Shown piece by piece: positions 42,390 through 52,240 of a stretch of DNA of 64,000 nt. A program made the translations under genes and the position numbers. Every line of letters starts with the position of its first letter. The first letter of the stretch is position 1. The DNA is from Thiofilum sp. Lineage in GTDB: Bacteria > Pseudomonadota > Gammaproteobacteria > Thiotrichales > Thiotrichaceae. The DNA lies in NCBI RefSeq assembly GCF_016711335.1, contig NZ_JADJTF010000001.1, positions 3,951,837 to 4,015,836 of the forward strand, written 5' to 3'. The notes below the pieces were generated by a model, which was not told where the DNA came from, did no database searches, and was given only the letters and a program-made list of their open reading frames with translations.

Positions 42390-43451
42390 CTAAGAAAGCC
42401 AAGGCTGCCAACCCATTGCAACAGCCACACCTTCAGCAAATAACCAAACAATGGTAATTGGAATCAGCACTTTCCAACCTAAACGCATGATTTGGTCATA
42501 GCGATACCGTGGAAATGTCGCTCTAAACCATAAATATAAGAAAATGAAAAAGGCTGTTTTGATTAAAAACCAGTGTATACCATTATCAAAAAATAGCCCC
42601 ACTACAGGAATATTGATGAGACTATCTAATCCTTGAAAGGGTGAAAGCCAACCACCTAAAAACATTAAAGAAGTCAAAGCCGAAATTAAAATCATATTGG
42701 CATATTCAGCTAAAAAGAATAGCGCAAAGGCCACTCCTGAATATTCAACATGAAATCCCGCTACGATTTCAGACTCCCCTTCTGCTACGTCAAAAGGAGC
42801 GCGGTTCGTTTCAGCCACACCAGAAATAAAATAGACTAGAAATAAACCAAATAAAGGCCACACAAACCAATCAAAAATACTACCGGATTGCGCTTGCACA
42901 ATAGCGGACAGATTTAGGCTACTAGAGGCCATGAGTACGCCTACGAGTGCAAAGCCCATAGCAATCTCATAAGACACCATTTGTGCCCCCACCCTCAGAG
43001 CACTCAGCATCGCGTATTTAGAGTTGGAAGCCCAACCCGCCAAAATAATCCCGTATACCCCTAGAGAGGACAAAGCTAAGACAAATAATAGCCCCGCATT
43101 AATATTGGCTAATACCCAACCATCGGCAAAAGGAATAACTGCCCAGACCGCAAAAGCCGGAGCCAAGGCTAATACAGGCGCAATTAAAAACAGATAACGG
43201 TTAGAGCTAGTAGGTATGACGACTTCTTTGAGGAGTAGCTTCAGCACATCGGCAAAAGGTTGCAACAAGCCTTTAAAGCCTACTCGGTTAGGACCTAAGC
43301 GCACTTGCATATAGCCAATGATTTTGCGCTCAGCATAAGTGGTATAGGCCACCGCTAAAATCAGTGGAATTAAAATAGCCACTATTTTCAGCAAAATAAC
43401 TATCACTAATTGCAGAGTAGCAGGTACTAGCTCCCATAAACTGGCTAACAT
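42390..43451 (-). CDS. nuoH: NADH-quinone oxidoreductase subunit H
   Basis: NuoH is the membrane subunit that contributes to the quinone-binding site. The 353-residue product has eight membrane helices. Conserved blocks are AERKIIGYMQVRLGPNRVGFKGLLQPFADVLKLL, SKYAMLSALRVGAQMVSYEIAMG, ETNRAPFDVAEGESEIVAGFHVEYSG and WFRATFPRYRYDQIMRLGWK. It starts one base after the end of nuoG. Confidence 0.97.
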   Translation of the reverse strand: MLASLWELVPATLQLVIVILLKIVAILIPLILAVAYTTYAERKIIGYMQVRLGPNRVGFKGLLQPFADVLKLLLKEVVIPTSSNRYLFLIAPVLALAPAFAVWAVIPFADGWVLANINAGLLFVLALSSLGVYGIILAGWASNSKYAMLSALRVGAQMVSYEIAMGFALVGVLMASSSLNLSAIVQAQSGSIFDWFVWPLFGLFLVYFISGVAETNRAPFDVAEGESEIVAGFHVEYSGVAFALFFLAEYANMILISALTSLMFLGGWLSPFQGLDSLINIPVVGLFFDNGIHWFLIKTAFFIFLYLWFRATFPRYRYDQIMRLGWKVLIPITIVWLFAEGVAVAMGWQPWLS

Positions 43452-45811
43452 TAAGCACCCTCCTCTGCTATTAACTCAATACTACCCCATGCAGCCCCTA
43501 ATTGAGCGCTAAGATCATTACCACTCGCTATCCACACGCTATTATCAGGCACCGTCTCATCTAACTGGAGTGGTAAACGCACTGAGGCTGTACCTTGCTT
43601 TACGGTAATGACCGTTTCTGGCTTTAAATTTAAGCGTGCTGCTGTAGTCGGATGAATACGAACCGTTGTCGCTGGGACTAAAGCCTGTAACGCAGCAGCA
43701 CGGCGCACCAAATTATCAGCTCGATAAGCATGCACTTCGCTAATGCGCTCTAAACCTGTAGGGCTAGGGCTATTACGCAATGCAGCATTAGGCTGAATGT
43801 TGGGCGGCGTTAAAGGATACTTATCGGCTAAGCGTCTTAGCTCAAAACTAATCTGCTCAATATTGACATACTCACAATCTGGCACATCCAGTTGACTACC
43901 GAGTACGCGTAAAATCTTCCAAGCCGGACGTGCTTCAGCTTTAGGCTCAGTCGCGGCTCTTACAAACTGCCACGTACCTTCAGCATTCACATAAGTCCCT
44001 GAGGTTTCAGCCCAAGGTGCACAAGGTAAGATCACCGTCGCATAGTCACGCATGGCTGGACTGATAAAGGAAGTCAGCGCAATCACCTGTTTAGCTTGGC
44101 GCAATTGCTGCACCGCCAAAGCAGGGTCAGCCATATCATATTCTGGCTCAGTTTGGAGTAATATCGCCGTATCAATCGTTTGGTTGAATACTTGATTAGC
44201 CCCTAGACCAGTAATGGCAGGCTTACCAAATGCACCACGATGCGGTAAGACACCTACCCAGTCCGCCCCTACACTATTCGCTTTAGCAGGAATAAACCCT
44301 AACTGACCTTGTAGTTGATCGGCAAGTTGTTGAGCTAGGCTAGCAAGATCAGCATAGTGAGGATGCTCTTGAGCGCTATTACCGAGTAAGACTAAGACTT
44401 TGCCCTGAGCAATACCTAAAGCAGCCTTAAGAGCATCCATATACTGACGCTCTAGGTATACACCCTCTAAAGTATCTGCCGAACTTGCTCCAGTTGCCCC
44501 ATTTAGATTACTGATTAACTCTTGCAATACAGTAGCAAGTTGTGAAGGTGCAACCGCGCTTTGCGTCACTGGGTAATTGAATTCTACTTGGCGCATATTC
44601 AAAGCAAATATTTTTGCACCAAAGCGCTGAGCTAAATGAATACGATGATTGAGCATCGGTTGCTCATGGCGTACATCGCTACCGATTAAAATAATCAGCT
44701 TTTGCTCATTTATCGCATCAAGGGGTAATCCCAGCCAACTAATAGGCGGCAGTACTTGATCTGCTTGAGCATCCACTTGACGTAAGCGATGATCAATATG
44801 ATTTACTTCTAAACTACGCAATACTTTCTGGAATAAATATAACTCTTCTAAAGTAGCATTCGCAGAAGCTAGCCCTACACTTTGCTCAGGATTGAGTTGA
44901 GTCAGTAGATCACGCGTTAAATTCAATGCTTCTTGCCATGACACGGTTTGCCATTGACCTTCACGCTTCACTAAAGGCTGCAAGGCACGCTCAGATGAAT
45001 TCAAGCCTTCATAGCTAAAGCGATCCCGATCCGAAATCCAACATTGATTAATGGCATCGTTTTCGCGCGGTACTACACGCACCACTTTGCCATCAAAGGT
45101 ATGCACCTCAATATTAGAGCCTACCGAATCATGTGCTGCTACACAGGGATGAGCCTTCATTTCCCACGCTCTGGCGGTATAGCGTGAAGGTTTAGCCGTC
45201 AATGCACCTACAGGGCACACATCGATCACATTACCCGATAATTCAGACTGCAACGCTCGCTCTACATAAGTCGTGATCGCCATACGATCACCACGCCCAA
45301 TACCCCCTAGCTCACGTATACCCGCAATCTCCGTACCAAAACGTACACAACGCGTACACTGAATACAGCGCGTCATTTCAGTTTCAATCAAGGGACCAAT
45401 ATCAGGATCAGGCACAACGCGTTTAATTTCTTGATAGCGTGATTGAGTTTTGCCATGACTCATGGCTTGGTCTTGTAACTCACATTCACCACCTTGGTCA
45501 CAAATCGGACAATCTAGCGGATGATTAATGAGTAAAAACTCCATCATGGCTTGTTGCGCATCAATGGCTTTTTTGGATTGAGTCCAGACCTTCATCCCAG
45601 CAGCTACGGGTGTAGCACAAGCAGGTAAAGGCTTACCCATTTTTTCCACTTCAACCAAACACATGCGGCAGTTTGCTGCAATAGACAAATGCTTGTGATA
45701 ACAAAAACGGGGTACTTCAATACCTAAATCATCAGTCGCCTCAATCAACATTTGTCCGGGACGAACTTGATAGGCTTTGCCATTGACTTCAATGGTAATG
45801 AGTTCGCTCAT
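43451..45811 (-). CDS. nuoG: NADH-quinone oxidoreductase subunit G
   Basis: The 786-residue protein of the peripheral arm carries several Fe-S clusters. The N-terminal ferredoxin domain has the 2Fe-2S ligands (CYHKHLSIAANCRMC and CATPV). The His-Cys 4Fe-4S site reads HPLDCPICDQGGEC, and the next cluster reads CIQCTRCVRFGTEI. The rest is a molybdopterin-oxidoreductase-like domain that does not bind the cofactor in complex I. It overlaps nuoF by 4 bp. Confidence 0.96.
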   Translation of the reverse strand: MSELITIEVNGKAYQVRPGQMLIEATDDLGIEVPRFCYHKHLSIAANCRMCLVEVEKMGKPLPACATPVAAGMKVWTQSKKAIDAQQAMMEFLLINHPLDCPICDQGGECELQDQAMSHGKTQSRYQEIKRVVPDPDIGPLIETEMTRCIQCTRCVRFGTEIAGIRELGGIGRGDRMAITTYVERALQSELSGNVIDVCPVGALTAKPSRYTARAWEMKAHPCVAAHDSVGSNIEVHTFDGKVVRVVPRENDAINQCWISDRDRFSYEGLNSSERALQPLVKREGQWQTVSWQEALNLTRDLLTQLNPEQSVGLASANATLEELYLFQKVLRSLEVNHIDHRLRQVDAQADQVLPPISWLGLPLDAINEQKLIILIGSDVRHEQPMLNHRIHLAQRFGAKIFALNMRQVEFNYPVTQSAVAPSQLATVLQELISNLNGATGASSADTLEGVYLERQYMDALKAALGIAQGKVLVLLGNSAQEHPHYADLASLAQQLADQLQGQLGFIPAKANSVGADWVGVLPHRGAFGKPAITGLGANQVFNQTIDTAILLQTEPEYDMADPALAVQQLRQAKQVIALTSFISPAMRDYATVILPCAPWAETSGTYVNAEGTWQFVRAATEPKAEARPAWKILRVLGSQLDVPDCEYVNIEQISFELRRLADKYPLTPPNIQPNAALRNSPSPTGLERISEVHAYRADNLVRRAAALQALVPATTVRIHPTTAARLNLKPETVITVKQGTASVRLPLQLDETVPDNSVWIASGNDLSAQLGAAWGSIELIAEEGA

Positions 45812-47091
45812 CTCGCCCCCTTGACCATACTATGTCCATGCTGAATATAGTATTCAAACTCTGGACGAAAATGCTTGATAAAACTCCACACTGGCATAGC
45901 CGCCGCATCGCCTAGAGCACAAATAGAGCGCCCCTCAATATTACGTGCCACACTATCGAGTTTATCTAAATCGGCAATATGCCCTTTGCCTTGAATAATG
46001 CGAGTTAACATGCGATAGAGCCAACCCGTACCCTCACGGCAAGGCGTACATTGACCACAAGACTCTGAAAAGTAAAAGCGTGAGATGCGATGCAATACCT
46101 TAACCATGTCAGTCGTATCGTCCATTACCATGACCGCGCCCGAACCGAGTTGTGAGCCTACTTTACTCACCCCGTCGTAATCCATCGTGGCGGTTAGCAT
46201 AATGTCTCCCGGCACTACTGGAGTTGAAGAACCACCCGGAATCACCGCTTTTAACGGTCGCCCATTACGTACTCCACCCGCTATCTCCAATAACTCACGA
46301 AACGGTATACCCATAGGTACTTCATAATTGCCCGGCTTATTTAAATGCCCCGACATGGAAAATATTTTTTCCCCACCCGCTGTTTTAGTACCTAGATCTG
46401 CAAACCACTTGCCACCATTACGCAAAATGACCGGAATCGACGATAAGCTCTCAGTATTATTAATCGTGGTAGGGCGACCATAAAGACCAAAATTAGCCGG
46501 AAACGGGGGCTTAAAACGGGGCTGACCTTTTTTGCCCTCTAAGGACTCCAGCAAAGCAGTCTCTTCACCACAAATATAAGCCCCTGCACCTAGTGAACCA
46601 TAAAGATCAAAATCAATCCCACTACCTTGAATATTTTTACCTAGCAAACCTATTTCATACGCTTCACGCACCGCTTGCTCAAAACGCAAAAAAGGCTCGT
46701 CCATGAACTCACCGCGCATATAGTTATAGCCAACGGTCGCACCAATGGTGAATCCGGCTATCGCCATCCCCTCCACTAAGGCATGAGGATTAAAACGTAA
46801 AATATCGCGGTCTTTACACGTACCGGGTTCGGACTCATCCGAGTTACATACGATATATTTTTGACCGGGCATTTGGCGTGGCATAAAGCTCCACTTCATT
46901 CCTGTGGGAAAGCCCGCACCACCACGACCTCTTAAACCCGATAATTTTACTTCTTCAATAATCGCTTCTTGGGTGAGATCTTTACTGAGTATGCGCTTCC
47001 AAGCACTATAACCACCGACTTTTAAATAGGACTTTAAAGTGTGTGCCTGATCACCGAATTGCAACGTGGTATAACAAACCTGATTAGCCAT
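45808..47091 (-). CDS. nuoF: NADH-quinone oxidoreductase subunit F
   Basis: NuoF binds NADH and FMN and carries cluster N3. The 427-residue product shows the nucleotide-binding GLRGRGGAGFPTGMKW, FMN-binding YICNSDESEPGTCKDR-type residues (IVCNSDESEPGTCKDRD), GAGAYICGEETALLES and the 4Fe-4S ligands SCGQCTPCREGT, with a fourth Cys in SICALGDAAA. It lies between nuoE and nuoG. Confidence 0.97.
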   Translation of the reverse strand: MANQVCYTTLQFGDQAHTLKSYLKVGGYSAWKRILSKDLTQEAIIEEVKLSGLRGRGGAGFPTGMKWSFMPRQMPGQKYIVCNSDESEPGTCKDRDILRFNPHALVEGMAIAGFTIGATVGYNYMRGEFMDEPFLRFEQAVREAYEIGLLGKNIQGSGIDFDLYGSLGAGAYICGEETALLESLEGKKGQPRFKPPFPANFGLYGRPTTINNTESLSSIPVILRNGGKWFADLGTKTAGGEKIFSMSGHLNKPGNYEVPMGIPFRELLEIAGGVRNGRPLKAVIPGGSSTPVVPGDIMLTATMDYDGVSKVGSQLGSGAVMVMDDTTDMVKVLHRISRFYFSESCGQCTPCREGTGWLYRMLTRIIQGKGHIADLDKLDSVARNIEGRSICALGDAAAMPVWSFIKHFRPEFEYYIQHGHSMVKGAR

Positions 47092-47094
47092 GCC

Positions 47095-47607
47095 TTACTC
47101 CAATCCAGCTAGAATCTCATCCACCTTTTCAGGGGTGAGATTCGTGTAATACACATGGTTAATTTGCATCATAGGAGCACTCGCGCAGGCCGCTAAACAT
47201 TCTTCTTCGTTTTTCAAAAAGAACTTATGGTCAGGAGTACGCTCTCCAATTTTTACCCCCAATTTAGTCTCAATATGCTCTACGATCTGATCTGAGCCGC
47301 ATAACATGCAGGACACATTAGTACAAATAGAAATACTGTATTTTGCTGCCGCTTGCGGATCTAGCTCATACATAGAATAAAAACTAGCGACTTCATACAC
47401 CGCAATGGGTGGCAAACTTAAATAATCTGCAACTGCATCCATCTTCTCAGTAGAGAGATAGCCATCGGTGTGCATGACTGCTCTTAAAGCCGCTAATAAA
47501 GCAGAACGCTTTTGCTCCGGTGGATAACGCTTGAGCCAATGATCAATTTCATGGCGTTCATGTTCGGTGAGTAAATCGCGTTTACGCGCTAAAGGACTCT
47601 GATTCAC
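47095..47607 (-). CDS. nuoE: NADH-quinone oxidoreductase subunit E
   Basis: NuoE has a thioredoxin-like fold holding the 2Fe-2S cluster N1a. The 170-residue product shows ligands in CTNVSC and ECLAAC (Cys-x4-Cys and Cys-x3-Cys). The N-terminal helical region is typical. Its start overlaps the nuoD stop by one base. Confidence 0.96.
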   Translation of the reverse strand: MNQSPLARKRDLLTEHERHEIDHWLKRYPPEQKRSALLAALRAVMHTDGYLSTEKMDAVADYLSLPPIAVYEVASFYSMYELDPQAAAKYSISICTNVSCMLCGSDQIVEHIETKLGVKIGERTPDHKFFLKNEEECLAACASAPMMQINHVYYTNLTPEKVDEILAGLE

Positions 47608-48860
47608 TAGCGATCTACCTCCCCAAAGACAATATCTTGTGTACCAATTAATGTAACTACATCCGCCAACATATGACCACGCGCCATTTCATCTAAACCG
47701 GATAAATGCGCAAAGCCCGGCGCACGAATTTTCAGCCGATAGGGTTTATTAGCGCCATCAGAGACAATATAACAGCCAAACTCCCCTTTAGGATGTTCTA
47801 CGGCTGCATAAGACTCCCCTTCAGGTAAGCAATAGCCCTCAGTAAATAGCTTAAAGTGCTGAATCAAAGACTCCATATCCTGCTTCATATCAGTGCGCTT
47901 AGGCGGAGTAAACTTAGAGTCTTGCAATACCACAGGTCCCGGATGCGCTCGAAGCCATTGAATACACTGCTGAATAATACGATTAGACTGGCGCATTTCT
48001 TCCATACGTACTAGATAGCGGTCGTAGCTATCACCGTGTGTACCAATCGGAATCTCAAAATCCATTTGGTCATACACCGCATAGGGTTGGGTCTTACGCA
48101 AATCCCACTCAATCCCTGAACCGCGTAACATGGGCCCTGTGAAACCCATTTGCATAGCACGTTCAGGGGTTACCACACCTATACCCACTAAACGCTGCTT
48201 CCAAATACGATTATCGGTCAATAAGGTTTCGTACTCATCCACATAGGTAGGGAAGCGTTCCGTAAAGTCTTGTAAGAAATCGAGTAGGCTACCCTGACGA
48301 TTCGCATTAATGCGTTTTAATTCTGCTTCACTACGCCAACGCGAGGCTTGATACTGAGGCATCACCTCGGGTAAATCACGATATACCCCGCCCGGACGAT
48401 AGTAGGTTGCATGTAATCGTGCACCCGATACCGCTTCATACGCATCCATGAGATCTTCGCGTTCACGGAAGGCATATAAGAACATAGTCATCGCACCCAC
48501 ATCGAGCGCATGTGCACCAATCCAGAGTAAGTGATTGAGAATACGGGTAATCTCATCAAACATAGTGCGTATATACAGCGCCCTAATGGGGGGAGTAATA
48601 CCCAATAATTTCTCTAGCGCCATGACATAGCCATGCTCATTACACATCATGGACACATAGTCGAGACGATCCATATAACCAATACTTTGATTATAGGGTT
48701 TGCTCTCAGCCAGCTTTTCAGTACCGCGATGCAACAGACCAATATGAGGGTCGGCACGTACTATGACTTCACCATCCATCTCTAGTACTAAGCGCAATAC
48801 ACCGTGAGCGGCGGGATGGGCTGGACCAAAATTGAGGGTATAATTACGAATTTCTGGCAT
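47607..48860 (-). CDS. nuoD: NADH-quinone oxidoreductase subunit D
   Basis: NuoD is the 49-kDa-type subunit that lines the quinone cavity. The 417-residue product shows NFGPAHPAAHGVLRLVLEMDGE, DPHIGLLHRGTEKLAE, YLYA-type AMTMFLYAFREREDLMD and a C-terminal KIRAPGFAHLSGLDEMARGHMLADVV ending in GEVDR. NuoC and NuoD are separate genes here, not fused as in E. coli. Confidence 0.97.
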   Translation of the reverse strand: MPEIRNYTLNFGPAHPAAHGVLRLVLEMDGEVIVRADPHIGLLHRGTEKLAESKPYNQSIGYMDRLDYVSMMCNEHGYVMALEKLLGITPPIRALYIRTMFDEITRILNHLLWIGAHALDVGAMTMFLYAFREREDLMDAYEAVSGARLHATYYRPGGVYRDLPEVMPQYQASRWRSEAELKRINANRQGSLLDFLQDFTERFPTYVDEYETLLTDNRIWKQRLVGIGVVTPERAMQMGFTGPMLRGSGIEWDLRKTQPYAVYDQMDFEIPIGTHGDSYDRYLVRMEEMRQSNRIIQQCIQWLRAHPGPVVLQDSKFTPPKRTDMKQDMESLIQHFKLFTEGYCLPEGESYAAVEHPKGEFGCYIVSDGANKPYRLKIRAPGFAHLSGLDEMARGHMLADVVTLIGTQDIVFGEVDR

Positions 48861-49564
48861 TATTGCGCCCCCTCATGCTCACGAATGACGCGTGGAACTA
48901 AAGTACGCGGCTCAATGGATACAGGTTCATACACCACACGTTGCGTTTCAGGGTCATAGCGCATTTCAACTTGACCTATTAGCGGGAAATCTTTACGGAA
49001 GGGATGACCAATAAAACCATAATCGGTCAAAATACGGCGTAGATCGGGATGACCATCGAACATAATACCAAATAAATCAAACGCTTCACGCTCGTACCAA
49101 TTAGCTGATGACCAAACCTTAATCAAAGACGGAATACGCGGAAAGCGATCACTCTCACACCAAGTCCGTACTCGAATACGTTGATTTTTCGTGACTGACA
49201 ATAAATGCACTACTACCGCAAAGCGTCCGGGGAATTGCTCTGGCACTGTTAATTCGACCGCTTCCTCTTCTGCAAAATCAAAAGGGTCTGGATCATTAGA
49301 GGTTTGTACTGCGCGACTGAAGCCGCTACCCGTAGCATGGGTTACATCCCACTCACTATTGCCATAAGCGAGATAGTCCACCCCACACAAATCAATCAAC
49401 TGCTCAAACTGTGTGGCATTGTCATAGCGGAGGAAATTACAGACTTCTAACCATTGCTCAGGAGGCACATCTAAGGTCAGCTCATTTAAGACTAATTTGG
49501 AACGTAAAATACGTGCACCCAAACCATCCTTTAAATACTCATTGAGTTTCTCTAAGTAATTCAT
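48860..49564 (-). CDS. nuoC: NADH-quinone oxidoreductase subunit C
   Basis: The 234-residue protein is the 30-kDa-type subunit of the peripheral arm. The diagnostic segment near the C-terminus reads WYEREAFDLFGIMFDGHPDL followed by RRILTDYGFIGHPFRKDFPL. About residues 75-100 form an acidic insertion (DPDPFDFAEEEAVE). It overlaps nuoD by one base and lies 8 bp after nuoB. Confidence 0.95.
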   Translation of the reverse strand: MNYLEKLNEYLKDGLGARILRSKLVLNELTLDVPPEQWLEVCNFLRYDNATQFEQLIDLCGVDYLAYGNSEWDVTHATGSGFSRAVQTSNDPDPFDFAEEEAVELTVPEQFPGRFAVVVHLLSVTKNQRIRVRTWCESDRFPRIPSLIKVWSSANWYEREAFDLFGIMFDGHPDLRRILTDYGFIGHPFRKDFPLIGQVEMRYDPETQRVVYEPVSIEPRTLVPRVIREHEGAQ

Positions 49565-49572
49565 AGTCAGGG

Positions 49573-50049
49573 CTACCGCGCAATCGTATTAGTACGACGA
49601 ATTTTATTTTGTAACTGGATAATGCCATAGAGCAATGCTTCCGCTGTAGGCGGACAACCAGGTACATAAATATCGACAGGAATAATACGATCACAACCCC
49701 GCACTACTGCATAGGAATAATGGTAATAGCCCCCACCATTCGCACACGACCCCATAGAGATAACCCAGCGCGGTTCCGCCATTTGGTCATAGACTTTACG
49801 TAAGGCTGGCGCCATTTTATTAGTGAGTGTCCCCGCTACAATCATTACATCCGATTGGCGCGGACTAGGACGAAATACAATACCAAAGCGATCAAGATCA
49901 TAACGCGATGCACCCGCATGCATCATCTCAACCGCGCAACAGGCTAAACCAAAGGTCATGGGCCACATCGAACCTGTCCGCGCCCAATTGATCAACTTAT
50001 CGGCTGAGGTGGTGACAAACCCTTTTTCTAGAACGCCTTCTATTCCCAT
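49573..50049 (-). CDS. nuoB: NADH-quinone oxidoreductase subunit B
   Basis: NuoB carries cluster N2, the last in the chain before quinone. The start chosen is ATG at 50047-50049 (MGIEGVLEKGFVTTSADKLI), which has AGGAG seven bases upstream and gives 158 residues, the usual family size. Earlier in-frame starts overlap nuoA. The cluster ligands are visible in the adjacent Cys pair of LACCAVEMMH, in GSCANGGG and in VPGCPPTAEALL. Confidence 0.95.
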   Translation of the reverse strand: MGIEGVLEKGFVTTSADKLINWARTGSMWPMTFGLACCAVEMMHAGASRYDLDRFGIVFRPSPRQSDVMIVAGTLTNKMAPALRKVYDQMAEPRWVISMGSCANGGGYYHYSYAVVRGCDRIIPVDIYVPGCPPTAEALLYGIIQLQNKIRRTNTIAR

Positions 50050-50065
50050 TCCAGCGCTCCTTTTT

Positions 50066-50395
50066 TCATTCATAAATAAAGCCAACAATTAAAATGCCAA
50101 GAAAGATAGCCATAGCCCCTAAACCAGCCATGCCAATCTCTTCTAAAGCCACAGCCCAAGGAAATAAAAAAGCGATTTCAAGATCAAAAATGATAAATAG
50201 GATAGCAACGAGATAATAGCGCACATCAAACTTCATCCGTGCATCATCAAAGGCATCAAAGCCACATTCAAACGCGGAATCTTTAGCAGCATCGGGGCGG
50301 CGGGGTCCCATCAATAAACCTAAACCTAAGAGCACTACAGCTAAGGCTAGACCAACCCCTAAAAACAATAAGATAGGTAAATACTCTGCTAACAT
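50066..50395 (-). CDS. nuoA: NADH-quinone oxidoreductase subunit A
   Basis: NuoA is a three-helix membrane subunit next to the quinone site. The start chosen is ATG at 50393-50395 with AGGAG six bases upstream, giving 109 residues. The signature KDSAFECGFDAFDDARMKFDVRYYLVAILFIIFDLEIAFLFPWA is present (residues about 38-80). It is the first gene of the nuo operon, so the promoter should lie in the 390-bp region to its right. Confidence 0.95.
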   Translation of the reverse strand: MLAEYLPILLFLGVGLALAVVLLGLGLLMGPRRPDAAKDSAFECGFDAFDDARMKFDVRYYLVAILFIIFDLEIAFLFPWAVALEEIGMAGLGAMAIFLGILIVGFIYE

Positions 50396-50785
50396 GATCA
50401 CTCCTAGTGATGCTGCAATCCAAATGTTGGGGGCAACAATAGTATTGACTATAAAGAGAACTCGTAAGACTGCCTATTCATCTGTATAGATAGACATCAC
50501 TGACTCTTAGAGCAGCCCTAATATACCCTATTTTATATAGGCTATTATGCTTTTATCCAGCCCAGCTAACTTACGGTAAGAGATGTACCGTTTGGTATAT
50601 CCAATAGACGCTAACATAACAATAAACGCAGCTAAATATAAGTTAGTGAACCTAAAAAAACTAGCGTACTTACCTCCTTCTCACTCAGTCATGACAGGTT
50701 AATGACAGCTTAAGACCTTAGACTAAGCACCAAGGCACTACTTTGGCCTGACGTGTCGTGAATATATGTCTAAGAGGAGAATCTA
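50396..50785. other. Divergent intergenic region between nuoA and tctC
   Basis: No gene is seen in these 390 bp. The region must hold the nuo operon promoter (minus strand) and the tctC promoter (plus strand). An imperfect dyad near 50520-50545 (TATACCCTATTTTATATAGG) and a TGACAG direct repeat near 50695-50705 are visible, but I cannot tie either to a regulator. GAGGAG lies just before the tctC start. Confidence 0.55.
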
Positions 50786-51769
50786 ATGAAACGTTTAGTA
50801 CTGGCAAGCGTACTTGCCCTCGCCTATTTGAATCCTTTCTCAGCCTTTGCCGCTAATCCTGAAAAACCTGAATGTGTGGCTCCAGCCAAACCGGGCGGTG
50901 GCTTTGACCTTACCTGTCGTATTATTCAAACCGGCATGTTAGAAGCTAAAACCCTTGAAACACCTATGCAAGTGACCTTTATGCCCGGTGGCATTGGTGC
51001 AGTTGCTTATAACCTATTTAATACCACACGTACCGATGATCCTAATGCGGTTGTAGCTTTTTCAAGTGGTTCTTTACTCAATATTGCTACCGGTAAATAC
51101 GGTGAGTGGACTGAAAAAGATGCGCGTTGGGTCGCTATGGCAGGAACGGATTACGGTGCGGTAATTGTTAAAGCAGATAGCCCCTATACTGACCTCAAAG
51201 GCCTGATGGAAGCACTCAAGGCAGATCCTGCTAGTGTGGTAGTCGGTGCAGGTGGCTCGGTTGGCTCGCAAGATTGGATGAAAGCCGCATTACTAATGAA
51301 AGCAGCCGGTGCTGACCCGAAAAAAATGCGCTATGTCGCTTTTGATGGGGGTGGTGAGTCTATCGCAGCTTTACTCGGTGGCAATATTGGCGTCTACACC
51401 GGCGACATCGCGGAAATGGCGGCACATTTAGAAGCTGGCACGATGCGCGTTTTAGCGGTCATGCACAGTGAACGTCTTGGTGAACCTTTTGACAAAGTAC
51501 CGACCGCTAAAGAGCAAGGCTATGATGTGCAATGGGCTATTATTCGTGGCTATTACATGGGCAAGAATGTATCGGATGATGCTTACAATGCTTGGGTAGA
51601 GCTATTTAAGAAAAGCTATGAAAGCGATGCGTTCAATAAGACGGTTAAAGACAAAGGCTTATTTAAGCTCAATTTAGCTGGCAAAGAAATGGAAGAGTAT
51701 GTCATGCAAGATGTGGCTAAACTGCGCACTATTGCAACGGAAATGGGCTTACTAGAAGCACCTAAATAA
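50786..51769 (+). CDS. tctC: Tripartite tricarboxylate transporter substrate-binding protein (TctC/Bug family)
   Basis: The 327-residue periplasmic receptor has a signal peptide ending SAFAAN at about residue 24 and the family's ligand-loop motif CVAPAKPGGGFDLTCRIIQ. VVVGAGGSVGSQDWMKAALLMKAAG and GGGESIAALLGGNIGVYTGDIAEM are further Bug-family blocks. Such proteins capture di- and tricarboxylates or related acids and hand them to TctA/TctB. GAGGAG precedes the start. It heads a tctC-tctB-tctA operon. Confidence 0.92.
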   Translation: MKRLVLASVLALAYLNPFSAFAANPEKPECVAPAKPGGGFDLTCRIIQTGMLEAKTLETPMQVTFMPGGIGAVAYNLFNTTRTDDPNAVVAFSSGSLLNIATGKYGEWTEKDARWVAMAGTDYGAVIVKADSPYTDLKGLMEALKADPASVVVGAGGSVGSQDWMKAALLMKAAGADPKKMRYVAFDGGGESIAALLGGNIGVYTGDIAEMAAHLEAGTMRVLAVMHSERLGEPFDKVPTAKEQGYDVQWAIIRGYYMGKNVSDDAYNAWVELFKKSYESDAFNKTVKDKGLFKLNLAGKEMEEYVMQDVAKLRTIATEMGLLEAPK

Positions 51770-51787
51770 TTAGGGGAGTAACTCACT

Positions 51788-52228
51788 ATGGCAGACAGAA
51801 TATTTGCCGCCATTACTCTCCTAGTAGTAGTGGCGTATGGATGGGCAGCTTTTATGCTGATTAAAGCGCCCTTTCAATATGACCCTTTAGGTCCTGAGTC
51901 TTGGCCGCGTATTCTGTCCGTCATTGCGGGCTTATGCTGCCTTTGGATTATCTTTAAACCCGATGTTGCTCACTTTGATATTACCCATAATGCTTTAGTA
52001 CGTATTACCCTGATGGTTTTACTACTGATTGGTTATGCTTATCTGTTTGAACATTTGGGCTTCATTTTGGCTACGGCTGGTTTTTGTATTGGAGCTGCCT
52101 ACTTATTAGGAGCAAAACCCGTATCAGCCCTCATTTTTGGTGTGGCTACGGGGATTATAGGTTATGTAGTAGGTGCTAAATTGCTCGCTCTTAATCTACC
52201 TGCTGGCATTTTTAAAGGCTTGTTCTAA
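51788..52228 (+). CDS. tctB: Tripartite tricarboxylate transporter small membrane subunit TctB
   Basis: The 146-residue protein has four membrane helices (about 5-25, 40-58, 75-95 and 100-140) and the TctB pattern FQYDPLGPESWPRILSVIAGLCCLW in the first loop. It is the small membrane subunit of the transporter. It lies 18 bp after tctC and 12 bp before tctA. Confidence 0.9.
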   Translation: MADRIFAAITLLVVVAYGWAAFMLIKAPFQYDPLGPESWPRILSVIAGLCCLWIIFKPDVAHFDITHNALVRITLMVLLLIGYAYLFEHLGFILATAGFCIGAAYLLGAKPVSALIFGVATGIIGYVVGAKLLALNLPAGIFKGLF

Positions 52229-52240
52229 GAGGATTATGCG